Positions 18,464-27,283 are shown, counted from the stretch's first letter. The stretch: 32,756 nt of DNA from an uncultured Saprospiraceae bacterium (GCA_937997635.1 CALLFA010000121.1:1-32756); one strand, 5' to 3'. A program made the numbers and translations. The notes: generated by a model from the sequence alone, not told the origin.

Positions 18464-18506
18464 CATATTGCTATTATCGTTTCTATAATCTTTTCTATTT
18501 TCACCA

Positions 18507-19802
18507 ATGCCTCAATCCAAAGCTAAAATAGGTTGGAAAACTGCCGCCTCCGTAGTCATAGCCAATATGATCGGTACTGGGGTCTTCACAAGTCTCGGTT
18601 TTCAGCTTGCTGACATAACAAATACCTGGAGCATTATTTTTCTTTGGCTCCTTGGTGGCGCGATTGCATTAATAGGTGCATTCAGCTATGCCGAATTAGG
18701 GACGCATTTTCGGGAATCAGGCGGTGACTATATTTTCTTATCAAGAATCTTTCATCCATTTGCTGGATATATTTATGCTTGGATTTCTTTAGTTGTCGGC
18801 TTTTCTGCGCCGATTGCGATTAGTGCCTTAGCGATGACCAGTTACTTGAGTCCGCTCAACGAAAATATTTTTACTGATTGGTTTGGCATAGGCATTATTC
18901 TTATTGTGACACTTATTCATTCTGTGAGTGTGGGGCAGAGCGGTCGATTCCAAAACATAGCAACCATTTTAAAAATCAGTTTTGTTGTTGCGCTTATAGC
19001 CATTGGCTTTGCTTATATACCACAAGAAACCAACGCCTTGAATTTCTCTGACAGTTGGACTTCAGAATGGTATCTGCCAGCCTTTGCAGTATCATTAATT
19101 TATGTGTCTTATGCCTATACTGGATGGAATTCTGCCGCTTACATCACAGGCGAAATTGAAAATCCAAGGGTCAATCTTCCCAAAGCATTGATACCAGCAA
19201 CAATTGTCGTAACGGTCTTGTATGTCTTGCTTCAACTTGTATTTTTAAGACATGCTTCGGTCGAACAAATGAGTGGTCAAGTTGAGGTAGCTACAATTTC
19301 ATTCAGCAATGTATTCAGTCAGTCAGGTGCGACGTGGATACCAGTGTTTATTGGCATTCAACTTGTCGCAACCATAAGTGGCTATTTGTGGGTGGGATCA
19401 AGAATTTCTTACGCAATGGCCAAAGAGAATCCGCTATGGGGATTTCTTGTTTATGAAAATAAGAATGGGATTCCGATAAGAGCTTTGTGGATTCAAGCGA
19501 TCATTGCAATAGTATTGACATTGACTGGAACATTCGAACAAGTATTACTATACGCGAGTTTTTCTTTGCAATTGATGGGGACATTGACAGTCGCTTCAGT
19601 ATTGTGGCTCAAACGCTCTGATGATAATTACCATAGTCCAGGTCGACCGTTTATACAAATCATATATATTCTATTTAGTATTTGGGTGCTCGGATTTATG
19701 TTGCTTGATAAGCCAACAGAAAGTTTTATTGGACTTGGAATTGTGGCAGCTGGTGGATTAACATATATACTTCAAACTATTTTCTTCAAACCTAAAACTT
19801 GA
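18507..19802 (+). CDS. APC-family amino-acid permease (first of two)
   Basis: A 431-residue, strongly hydrophobic inner-membrane protein with about 12 predicted membrane segments. The first helix has the APC signature IANMIGTGVFTSLGF, and the second conserved segment has YAELGTHFRESGGDYIF (the PxSGGxY-type element). It is similar to sodium-independent amino-acid permeases of the LAT/YfnA kind; the exact substrate is not readable. It is the first gene of an operon with a second APC permease (4-nt overlap) and a dimethylargininase-like hydrolase, which points to arginine-related substrates by context only. Confidence 0.88.
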   Translation: MPQSKAKIGWKTAASVVIANMIGTGVFTSLGFQLADITNTWSIIFLWLLGGAIALIGAFSYAELGTHFRESGGDYIFLSRIFHPFAGYIYAWISLVVGFSAPIAISALAMTSYLSPLNENIFTDWFGIGIILIVTLIHSVSVGQSGRFQNIATILKISFVVALIAIGFAYIPQETNALNFSDSWTSEWYLPAFAVSLIYVSYAYTGWNSAAYITGEIENPRVNLPKALIPATIVVTVLYVLLQLVFLRHASVEQMSGQVEVATISFSNVFSQSGATWIPVFIGIQLVATISGYLWVGSRISYAMAKENPLWGFLVYENKNGIPIRALWIQAIIAIVLTLTGTFEQVLLYASFSLQLMGTLTVASVLWLKRSDDNYHSPGRPFIQIIYILFSIWVLGFMLLDKPTESFIGLGIVAAGGLTYILQTIFFKPKT

Positions 19803-21085
19803 GCGAGAATACCAACTATAAAAAACTTGGTGTGCTGGCAGCGACTTCCCTTGTTGTTGGCAATATGATCGGTTCGGGCATCTTTTTGTTACCAGCCTCT
19901 TTGGCTGCATTTGGAGGCATAAGTATCATTGGTTGGATCATTGCTTCTTTAGGGGCAATTTCTTTGGCAAAGGTATTTTCTGCATTATCCGAACGATATC
20001 CTCAATCTGGAGGACCTTATATTTATGCAAGAGCAGGCTTTGGTGATTTTGCAGGTTTCTTGGTCGCTTGGGGATATTGGATTTCTGTCTGTGCGACGAA
20101 TGCGGCGATTACGATTGCCATGTTGAGTTATTTGCAAGTCTTTATTCCAAGTCTGGCCTCTTCGTTGATGTTGTCTGCAGCTATTGGATTTGCGGCGGTT
20201 TGGGGATTGTCATATGTGAATATCCGTGGTGTTTATTCTGCGGGCATCGTACAATTAATCACGACATTGTTAAAGGTGATACCCCTGATATTGGTGACAG
20301 TCATTGGAGTTTTTTACATCGATTGGTCTCATTTCAAACCATTCAATCTTTCTGGAGAATCTGACTGGGAAGCAATCCTTCAGACCACTTCATTGACCTT
20401 ATTTGCATTTCTTGGAGTGGAGTGCGCGACTATACCAGCGGAGAGTATTAAAGATAAACAAACAATAAAGCGAGCAACAGTATGGGGCACCATCATAGCC
20501 ATCATTATCTATATGGGCAGTTCGACAGTCATCCTTGGCTTATTGCCAGCGGAGGAGTTGGTCAATTCTTCTGCTCCATTTGCAGACGGCGCATTTACCA
20601 TTCTGGGTGAAACAGGTCGTAAGGTCGTCGCCCTTGGTGCGGTGATCAGTACATTTGGTGCATTGAATGGTTGGATTTTAATGAGTGGTCAGATTCCACT
20701 TGCCGCAGCAAAGGATAAGATGTTTCATCGTTTGTTTAATGATGTGAATGATAAAGGGAGTCCAGCAAAAGGCATTATTGTTTCGGGAATACTAGTCACC
20801 ATTTTTTTGATGTTACAATTTGACGAAAGTCTCAACAAAGCATTTGAATTTTTAATTTTATTAAGCACATTGACGGTATTAATCCCATATCTTTTTTCAA
20901 GCATCACCTATATTCTTATGCAAAAAGGAAAACCTCAAAAAGGTAGAGCCTTATTCATCGGAGGATTTGCTTTTCTATTTTCTTTATTCGCCATTTATGG
21001 TTGTGGAAGAGAAGTGGTATTCTGGGGATTTTTATTTTTAATGGCGAGTTTGCCAATTTATACGTTAATCAAATGGAAAGAATAG
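19799..21085 (+). CDS. APC-family amino-acid permease (second of two)
   Basis: A 428-residue, 12-TM protein with the APC motif VVGNMIGSGIFLLPASLA in helix 1 and SERYPQSGGPYIYARAGFG after helix 2. This pattern is close to the AdiC/PotE/ArcD-type branch of basic amino-acid or agmatine transporters. The start is TTG at 19799, overlapping the TGA of the upstream permease (TTGA), a translational-coupling arrangement; no ATG lies nearby that keeps the first helix. Two different permeases in one operon could form an uptake plus exchange pair, for instance guanidino substrate in and product out. Substrate identity is inference. Confidence 0.87.
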   Translation: MSENTNYKKLGVLAATSLVVGNMIGSGIFLLPASLAAFGGISIIGWIIASLGAISLAKVFSALSERYPQSGGPYIYARAGFGDFAGFLVAWGYWISVCATNAAITIAMLSYLQVFIPSLASSLMLSAAIGFAAVWGLSYVNIRGVYSAGIVQLITTLLKVIPLILVTVIGVFYIDWSHFKPFNLSGESDWEAILQTTSLTLFAFLGVECATIPAESIKDKQTIKRATVWGTIIAIIIYMGSSTVILGLLPAEELVNSSAPFADGAFTILGETGRKVVALGAVISTFGALNGWILMSGQIPLAAAKDKMFHRLFNDVNDKGSPAKGIIVSGILVTIFLMLQFDESLNKAFEFLILLSTLTVLIPYLFSSITYILMQKGKPQKGRALFIGGFAFLFSLFAIYGCGREVVFWGFLFLMASLPIYTLIKWKE

Positions 21086-21089
21086 AATC

Positions 21090-21971
21090 ATGAGTAAGGA
21101 GACAAGTCATTCGGAGTACGGAAAGATCGTGGATATGTATGTCAAGCCTGTGACATCAGCATTTCACAGTCAACAAAAGATTAGCCAGGAATGGACCGAC
21201 CTTAATTATCTAGGTGAACCCGAATTCAAAAAGGCAGTAGAAGAGTATGACCAGTTTCATTCCATCATAAAAAATGAAAACATCAATCTGCATCATTTTT
21301 CGAAATCCGATAAGTTGACACTGGATTCTATGTATTGTCGAGATGCGTCAATTGTTACTGATTTCGGTGTGATTTTATGTCAAATGGGAAAAGACCAACG
21401 TCGACCAGAACCGTCAGCTTGCGAGTCTGATTACGTCAAGGACGGATTTGATGTATTAGGCAAGATTACAGGAGAGGGTCAACTGGAAGGTGGCGATGTC
21501 GCTTGGATTGATGAAAATACTTTAGCTGTGGCAAATGGCTATCGAACCAACGATGAAGGATTCAGACAACTGTCAGCATTGCTCCATCCACACGGCATCA
21601 AAACCTTGCAAGTAGATCTGCCTCATTATAAAGGCACCTCAGATGTGTTTCACTTAATGTCAATATTCAGTCCAATTGATAAGGATAAGGCCGTCGTCTA
21701 TTCCCCTTTAATGCCCGTCAGATTCAGACAATTTCTACTAGACAAAGATATGCACTTAATAGAGGTTCCAGATGAAGAATTCGAGTCCATGGGTTGTAAT
21801 GTACTAGCTGTTGCACCAAGTCGCTGCCTGATGGTAACAGGCAATCCAATTACCAAACAAAGGATTCTAGATGCTGGTTGCGAACTCATAGAATATGATG
21901 GTCAAGAGATAAGTGTTAAAGGTGCGGGAGGACCTACTTGCTTGACCAGGCCGTTGAAGCGAATAGTTTAG
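21090..21971 (+). CDS. Dimethylargininase / arginine-deiminase superfamily hydrolase
   Basis: A 293-residue cytoplasmic enzyme of the guanidino-group-modifying (pentein) fold. Visible elements are LDSMYCRDASIVTDFG (about 78-93), LEGGDV (132-137, substrate-binding Asp/Glu), His188 in SDVFHLM, and the C-terminal nucleophile Cys284 in GGPTCLTRPL. These match N-dimethylarginine dimethylaminohydrolases (dimethylarginine to citrulline plus dimethylamine); related members act on arginine or other guanidines. The length fits the family. It starts 4 nt after the second permease, so it is co-transcribed with both. The TAG stop is the first part of a GC-rich repeat, TAGGGCGCTTCGCT, that is then repeated downstream. 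Specificity between dimethylarginine and other guanidino compounds is undetermined. Confidence 0.82.
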   Translation: MSKETSHSEYGKIVDMYVKPVTSAFHSQQKISQEWTDLNYLGEPEFKKAVEEYDQFHSIIKNENINLHHFSKSDKLTLDSMYCRDASIVTDFGVILCQMGKDQRRPEPSACESDYVKDGFDVLGKITGEGQLEGGDVAWIDENTLAVANGYRTNDEGFRQLSALLHPHGIKTLQVDLPHYKGTSDVFHLMSIFSPIDKDKAVVYSPLMPVRFRQFLLDKDMHLIEVPDEEFESMGCNVLAVAPSRCLMVTGNPITKQRILDAGCELIEYDGQEISVKGAGGPTCLTRPLKRIV

Positions 21972-22003
21972 GGCGCTTCGCTTTTAGTCGGCTGACGCCT
22001 CTT

Positions 22004-22131
22004 AGGACGCTTCGCTATTAGGGCGCTTCGCTATTAGGACGCTTCGCTACTAGGACGCTTCGCTACTAGGACGCTTCGCTACTAGGACGCTTCGCTACTA
22101 GGACGCTTCGCTACTAGGGCGCTTTGCTACT
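22004..22131 (+). repeat. 16-bp tandem repeat array, 8 copies
   Basis: Eight contiguous 16-bp units, AGGACGCTTCGCTACT with small variants (AGGG at 22020 and 22116, CTATT endings in the first two). A further related unit at 21970-21985 overlaps the stop codon of the upstream hydrolase gene, and a degenerate one follows at 22132. There are no unique spacers. The array is the near reverse complement of the 25-bp array at 22214-22413. Confidence 0.9.
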
Positions 22132-22213
22132 AGGGCGGTTGAAGCCTATTAGGGTAATTAGTTACAAAAATTATTGTTTACCAAAAAACATTCTTTAATT
22201 GAATTTCCCCAGA

Positions 22214-22413
22214 AGCGAGCCTTAGCGAGCTCCCTAACAGCGAGCTTTAGCGAACGCCCTAACAGCGAGCTTTAGCGAACGCCCTAACAGTGAGCCTTAG
22301 CGAACGCCCTAACAGTGAGCCTTAGCGAGCGCCCTAACAGCGAGCTTTAGCGAACGCCCTAACAGCGAGCCTTAGCGAGCGCCCTAACAGTGAGCCTTAG
22401 CGAGCGCCCTAAT
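22214..22413 (-). repeat. 25-bp tandem repeat array, 8 copies
   Basis: Eight 25-bp units starting at 22214, 22239, 22264, 22289, 22314, 22339, 22364 and 22389, each AGYGAGCYTTAGCGARC followed by GCCCTAAC with few changes. On the minus strand each unit begins GTTAGGGCG(C)TCGCTA, the same core as the 16-bp array. The last unit contains the TAG stop of the GH9 gene (22409-22411). Confidence 0.9.
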
Positions 22414-25042
22414 TTGGACAAGTCACACCTTCGACACTTACTGTTCCAACATCATTAATGGTCATTCTAAAACAAGAGCCACCAGGTGAAGTCAGAATCA
22501 CTCCATAACATCCATTTTTTAGGTATAGATCACCCATTTCAATTTCTGCAGCCATACTTGCAGCTACGCCACAAGCTGAACAAGCCACACAATCTGGCCC
22601 TCCACAATCAATTCCTGTTTCATAGCCATTCTGAATTCCATCATTACAATTTGGAGGGGTCGAAATCACGTCGACATCCTCAAATGGCAAATTATCCAGA
22701 CGATCATTCCAAAAACCACCAACCGTACTTATAAAGGATTGAAACTGATATTGGTCGATTCCGTCAGGAACATTGACAGGAATATCAATAGACAAAGTGA
22801 TACTTCCGTTTCCAGATACAGTTTGTCTGCCGATACTATAACTTGTATACGGATCGCTATTTTGCTCGAAGACGACAACAAGATCCCTGCTTTCACTTGC
22901 CTCATATTCTACAGATACATTTACGCTTTCACCTGGTGTCACAGCAGTCGGACCACTTATATTATTGATTGCATCAGTCAAAGGTTGACCCATAATAACA
23001 TCTACGTTGTCTTGCGAAAGATTGTCATCTCTATCTGGCCATGATCCACCTACTGGTGTCAAGACGACTTGATATTGATATGCGTCCGTTCCTTCCGGAA
23101 TGTTTTGAGGTACATCAAGCATTACCGTGAGTGAACCAACTCCAGCATTTACAGTAAAAATGTCACTTGCATAGGACTGAAACGGATCAACATTTTGTTC
23201 TAGCGAAACAATCAGATCTTTAGATTCATTTGCTTCATAATCAATCTGTATACTAATATTAGATCCTTGGGAGACTACTTCCGGACCACTTATCGCTGTG
23301 ATGATGTTATTGACTATGGGTGCTTGTTCAATAACGGAAACGTCTGTAATGGCTTCATTATCAAATCGTTCTTCCCATGTTGCACCAGGTTCTGCAAGAG
23401 AGATTTGGAATTGATAGATTCCATTTCCCAGTGGTATGTCAGCTGGTATATCAACATTGATATTCAACGTTCCACTACTGACACTCACAGGCGTCACTGT
23501 ACTACTGTAAGAAGTATATGGATCTGATGCTAATTGTAATGTGCTGATGATCTCACGAACTCCATTGGATGAATATGTGACAGAGATTGTTTCTGTTGTC
23601 CCTTGCTCTACTGTAGTAGGAGCATTTACAGCAATGATGTCATCAGTTTCAGAAGGAGGAGTTCCGCCCCCATTCATTCTAAGCATTTGAGCGGCTAATC
23701 CTACAAAAAAGGACTGCCCACTCACTGCTGATTCTGTTTGTGGCCAGTCAGCTCTATCATTACTAAAATTATCAAATTGATCTGGTCCTCCAACCAGTGC
23801 TCCTGTTAAAAAATGAGTGTCAAATGTAGGGTTAAAAATATCTCCATTTGGAGAATCATGTGCAGCTCTATGATGAGTCACTCTCACAAAATTATCACTG
23901 AAGTCAACCAAATATGACAAACCCAGTGGATTATCACCTAGTATATAATCGAATTGATTCGTGGCAAAATCGATGTAGGTATTATAACTTGGATGACCAG
24001 GTCCGCGTAATTCTGCATAATAGTAAGCACAAAAAGACATCGCTGCAGCACCGTGCGCTGGTAAGACTGTGGACCGACGATAGAGACCACCATTCGTATA
24101 GCCACTATTAAAAATTTCATTGTTTAACCAATCTTCTGTTACATTATAATATGTCTGATCACCTGTCAGCTCAGCCAATAGAATAAAACTTCCAAAAGCA
24201 TGATCTCTAAAACTTGGAAACCATCCAGTTGCACCAGATATATTACCAAAATTATTCTCTGCTAAAGTCAGATAACTGGCATCATTAGTCGCTTGATATA
24301 ACCACAGTGCGCCCCAAACAATATCATCATCATAAGGTGCCTGAGAAGAGTAAAAGGTGCCATGATTAAATGAAAATGAATAGCCCTGAAAAGAATTAAC
24401 GCCTAAATCAAAAAGATCAATCGCATGATTACGTAGCGACTCACTATAAGCTGGGTCATTATCAAAGACCATGCTCAGACTTGCAAAGGCTGCTGCCATT
24501 CCACAAGCTAAGTCTGTCCCAGGATTATTGACATCGATGGAGAAGACTTCTCGGAAATAATCATTCAATTCAGGGGCTTCCCAAAACGAGTGATCTAAAT
24601 CACCATCTGCGACTTGAGCATAAAATATATTGTTGCCGCTTGGTGGATGACACTTGCTGATGTAATCACCGATGTGTCTGAGATTATTTAGAAAATGTTC
24701 TTGATTTCCTGAATTGATGATTTCATTTTCATACTTCAAATATGTCCATGCTAACATCGTGATCGCTTGAGCCATTGGTAAATGAAACTTTGCATGATCA
24801 CCGGCATCATGCCAGCCTCCTGTAAGATCAATTCCCAAGTAATCGCCATCCGTAGTATGACAATCGTCTCTCCAGGGAATGCGACTCCAGTCAGGTTTGG
24901 GTCCACAAATTTGGGCTTCATAAAATTGTAAAGATTTCGTTAGGACCTCATTATGATTCCACTGCTGAGCAGATGCATCAATAGATAAAAAAGTGAAGGT
25001 TAGAATTAGTATGCAATTTTGCACAAATGTTTGAATTCTCAT
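22409..25042 (-). CDS. Secreted multidomain GH9 glycoside hydrolase (endoglucanase-like)
   Basis: An 877-residue protein. Signal peptide 1-25 (IDASAQ). The GH9 catalytic domain, about 28-457, begins directly after it, without the N-terminal Ig-like domain common in the family. DLTGGWHDAGDHAKF carries the catalytic Asp pair (Asp79, Asp82), DNFVRVTHHRAAHDSP the substrate-contact His/Arg, and NDRADWPQTESAV the acid Glu437. Expected activity is endo- or processive hydrolysis of beta-1,4-glucan. Three tandem Ig-like domains of about 105 residues follow (about 468-573, 583-684, 690-794; repeated DPYTSYS/DPFQSYA and YQFQ/YQYQ). The Cys-rich tail (799-877) has CNDGIQNGYETGIDCGG and eight or more Cys. 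No T9SS type A or B tail and no dockerin is evident, so the tail may be the surface-retention or binding module. Convergent with the hydrolase operon; both ends are flanked by short-repeat arrays. Confidence 0.9.
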   Translation of the reverse strand: MRIQTFVQNCILILTFTFLSIDASAQQWNHNEVLTKSLQFYEAQICGPKPDWSRIPWRDDCHTTDGDYLGIDLTGGWHDAGDHAKFHLPMAQAITMLAWTYLKYENEIINSGNQEHFLNNLRHIGDYISKCHPPSGNNIFYAQVADGDLDHSFWEAPELNDYFREVFSIDVNNPGTDLACGMAAAFASLSMVFDNDPAYSESLRNHAIDLFDLGVNSFQGYSFSFNHGTFYSSQAPYDDDIVWGALWLYQATNDASYLTLAENNFGNISGATGWFPSFRDHAFGSFILLAELTGDQTYYNVTEDWLNNEIFNSGYTNGGLYRRSTVLPAHGAAAMSFCAYYYAELRGPGHPSYNTYIDFATNQFDYILGDNPLGLSYLVDFSDNFVRVTHHRAAHDSPNGDIFNPTFDTHFLTGALVGGPDQFDNFSNDRADWPQTESAVSGQSFFVGLAAQMLRMNGGGTPPSETDDIIAVNAPTTVEQGTTETISVTYSSNGVREIISTLQLASDPYTSYSSTVTPVSVSSGTLNINVDIPADIPLGNGIYQFQISLAEPGATWEERFDNEAITDVSVIEQAPIVNNIITAISGPEVVSQGSNISIQIDYEANESKDLIVSLEQNVDPFQSYASDIFTVNAGVGSLTVMLDVPQNIPEGTDAYQYQVVLTPVGGSWPDRDDNLSQDNVDVIMGQPLTDAINNISGPTAVTPGESVNVSVEYEASESRDLVVVFEQNSDPYTSYSIGRQTVSGNGSITLSIDIPVNVPDGIDQYQFQSFISTVGGFWNDRLDNLPFEDVDVISTPPNCNDGIQNGYETGIDCGGPDCVACSACGVAASMAAEIEMGDLYLKNGCYGVILTSPGGSCFRMTINDVGTVSVEGVTCPN

Positions 25043-25205
25043 GTTTTGTAATTTTAGAGTTGACTTCCAAAATAGTGAAAACTCATTGAGTGGAAAAATC
25101 AGTTTGTAACGCTTATGCTTGTAAGCTCTAACTCAACGAGTAAGCTTTGCTAACGGCCAATGAGTGAGCCTGCGAGTGTCCGAAGAGTGAAGCATCTAGC
25201 AGTAA

Positions 25206-25299
25206 CAATTCGTCGAATGAATTCGACGGTACATAGAACACAAACTCTTGAAAATAACTATACCAATTCATTGAATAAATTCGACAGTACACAGAACAC
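25206..25299 (+). repeat. 36-bp imperfect direct repeat, 58 bp apart, with palindrome
   Basis: Copy 1 (25206-25241) and copy 2 (25264-25299) match at 31 of 36 positions, and all five differences are transitions. Copy 1 contains a perfect palindrome, CGTCGAAT-GA-ATTCGACG (25211-25228), which is eroded in copy 2. It lies between degenerate and well-kept copies of the 24-bp repeat family. Confidence 0.7.
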
Positions 25300-25330
25300 G
25301 AAGGCCCGTAAACGAGTTTACGAGTGAGCC

Positions 25331-25476
25331 AACAAGCGAGTTTACAAGCACCCCAACAAGTGAGCCTGCGAACGCCCCAACGAGCGAGTTTACGAGCGCC
25401 CCAACAAGTGAGCTTTGCGAACGCCCCAACAAGTGAGCCTGCGAACGCCCCAACAAGTGAGCCATACGAACGCCCC
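25331..25476 (+). repeat. 24/25-bp tandem repeat array, 6 copies
   Basis: Units start at 25331, 25355, 25379, 25403, 25428 and 25452 and run AACAAGTGAGCCTGCGAACG followed by CCCC with variants. They are clearly related to the 25-bp array at 22214-22413 and have the same orientation. Degenerate copies continue to 25510 and also occur at 25128-25190. Open frames through it give only LVGAFAGS-type low-complexity peptides. Confidence 0.85.
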
Positions 25477-25531
25477 AACAAGCGCCCTGAAGCTGAGCTT
25501 GCGAACCTTCCAATAAAAAACATTTCACAAA

Positions 25532-25561
25532 TTGATTTATATTAAAAAGAGAGTATATTTG
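25532..25561 (+). promoter_or_regulatory. Promoter of tRNA-Leu
   Basis: TTG at 25532-25534, a 19-nt spacer, then TATATTTG at 25554-25561 followed by CA: a full match to the Bacteroidota TTTG-type / TAnnTTTG promoter. It lies 36 nt upstream of the tRNA 5' end. Confidence 0.65.
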
Positions 25562-25597
25562 CACCTCTTTACGAAAAAGTCGTAAAAATGTGTAATT

Positions 25598-25679
25598 GCG
25601 GGTGTGATGGAATTGGTAGACATGCTAGATTTAGGATCTAGTGCTTCACGGCGTGGGGGTTCGACTCCCTCCACCCGCA
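25598..25679 (+). tRNA. tRNA-Leu (anticodon UAG)
   Basis: Acceptor arms GCGGGTG (25598-25604) and CACCCGC (25672-25678) pair perfectly, with discriminator A at 25679. The anticodon stem CTAGA/TCTAG encloses the loop TTTAGGA with anticodon TAG at 25632-25634. The long variable arm typical of Leu and the T arm GGGGGTTCGACTCCCT are present. The 3' CCA is not encoded (ACTT follows), so it must be added after transcription. Confidence 0.95.
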
Positions 25680-25855
25680 CTTTTGAAACAAAGGGCAGAT
25701 AATACGATACATTTCTCCAGTTTAATCGGATGGAAAATTAGGTTGTATCAATGGTTATATGCTTCCATCATACATCATTTTTACGCTCAATGTACCACCC
25801 AGTCTACTGGACTAAAACATAAACATTTCTTCCTGAATAGAAGTCGCTAAAGTAT

Positions 25856-27235
25856 ATGAAAATCACACGTAAAGACCACGATGATTTAAATGCAACCATT
25901 ACATTGGTTGTGGAGAAGGATGATTATTCTTCTCAATTCAAGGATGAACTAAAGAAAAATAAGAACAAAGCACATCTGAAGGGTTTCCGTAAAGGAAAAA
26001 CACCGATGTCAGCAATCAAGAAAATGTACGGGAAACCAATTTTAGCTGAAATAATCAATAAGCAAATTGATGAAAAGCTATTTGGCTACCTTAAAGATGA
26101 AAACATCGATATTCTAGGAAGTCCTATTCCAACTGAAGATCAAGAAATGGTCGATTTTGATGTGAATGATATGTTGGATTACACCTTTGCATTTGATATA
26201 GGAAAGTCACCAGTTATTGATGTCACGGGTGTAAAATCAGAAGACAGCTACAGCCAATATAAAATACAAGTAGATGAGAAGCTGATTGATGACGAGATAG
26301 AAATGATGCGTAAAAGGCTAGGCGAGAATAAAGATGTGAAAGACTCTATAGAGGAAGACGATATCTTGACCATTAAAGCTTTCGAACTAGATGGTGACAA
26401 AAGGAAAGATAAAGGATGGGAGACAGGCTTTACGGTAATGGTGAACCAGATAGCTGATGAAGACCTTAAGAAAGAGGTGTTGAGTAAGAAGATGAATGAC
26501 AAATTTACATTCAATATTTACGAACTTGAAAAGGACAGTACGCCTGAACGAGTAAAGAAATATCTATTGAATCTTGATGAGGAAGAAGAGAAGGAGATCG
26601 GAGAGCACTTTGAAGGTGTAATTGAAAACGTGTCTAGACGTTTTTTAGCAGACTTAGATGAAGCATTTTTTGAAAAAGCATTTCCAGAAGGAGATGTGAA
26701 AGATGAAGCTGCTGCAAGAGAAAAAGTGAGCGAGTCTATCTCAAAATTCTACGAGCAACAAACAAAATCTGTCTTATTCAGAGAAGTGATGGAGGAGTTG
26801 ATGGAGAAGAATGAGGTGACAGTCCCAGATGCTTTTCTCAAACGTTGGTTGGCTTTGACCAATCAAAATGCTACTGCAGAGGACATAGAGAACGAATATG
26901 AGGCATTCACCAAAAACCTCAAGTGGTCTATGATTAAGAATAGCTTGGTCAAAAAATACAATTTGGTTGTGGAACCAGATGAATTACGTGCCTTTGTGAA
27001 GAAGAAAATTAGCGGCTATATGCAACAATATGGAGGAGGTGCAGGCATGGATTTAGACCCAATTGTGGACCAAATGTTGAGCAATAGAGAAGCAATTGAG
27101 AAGGAATATGCAGAGATAGAAGCAGAAAAACTATTTGAACAAATTATAACAGAAGTGACGATCGTTGAAAATGAAGTAACTCAAGATGAATTTAGAGAAA
27201 TCGTCCAACAATTGAATGAAAAGCAAAATCAGTAA
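25856..27235 (+). CDS. tig: Trigger factor (ribosome-associated chaperone)
   Basis: A 459-residue protein. It has the N-terminal ribosome-binding domain with the signature GFRKGKTP at 43-50, a central FKBP-like region (about 150-250) that is divergent, and a helical C-terminal chaperone domain rich in Lys and Glu. It binds nascent chains at the ribosome exit tunnel. In Bacteroidota the PPIase core is often degenerate, as here (short, no clear FKBP active-site pattern), so peptidyl-prolyl isomerase activity is doubtful. It is followed by clpP and clpX in the widespread tig-clpP-clpX order. Confidence 0.93.
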   Translation: MKITRKDHDDLNATITLVVEKDDYSSQFKDELKKNKNKAHLKGFRKGKTPMSAIKKMYGKPILAEIINKQIDEKLFGYLKDENIDILGSPIPTEDQEMVDFDVNDMLDYTFAFDIGKSPVIDVTGVKSEDSYSQYKIQVDEKLIDDEIEMMRKRLGENKDVKDSIEEDDILTIKAFELDGDKRKDKGWETGFTVMVNQIADEDLKKEVLSKKMNDKFTFNIYELEKDSTPERVKKYLLNLDEEEEKEIGEHFEGVIENVSRRFLADLDEAFFEKAFPEGDVKDEAAAREKVSESISKFYEQQTKSVLFREVMEELMEKNEVTVPDAFLKRWLALTNQNATAEDIENEYEAFTKNLKWSMIKNSLVKKYNLVVEPDELRAFVKKKISGYMQQYGGGAGMDLDPIVDQMLSNREAIEKEYAEIEAEKLFEQIITEVTIVENEVTQDEFREIVQQLNEKQNQ

Positions 27236-27283
27236 ACTTTTCGTACGATTTTTGCTTTATTACTAACATAAAACAATAAGAAA

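Noticed and set aside
22004-22413. Possible CRISPR array
   Set aside because: The units are contiguous tandem copies of 16 or 25 bp without unique spacers, and no cas genes are nearby.
25128-25564. Overlapping open frames on both strands giving LVGAFAGSLVGAFA-type or repeated SLRAPQQ-type peptides
   Set aside because: They come from translating the 24/25-bp DNA repeat array in three frames; low complexity, no conserved domain.
25641-25850. 69-codon frame between tRNA-Leu and trigger factor
   Set aside because: It starts inside the tRNA gene and shows no similarity to anything recognisable.
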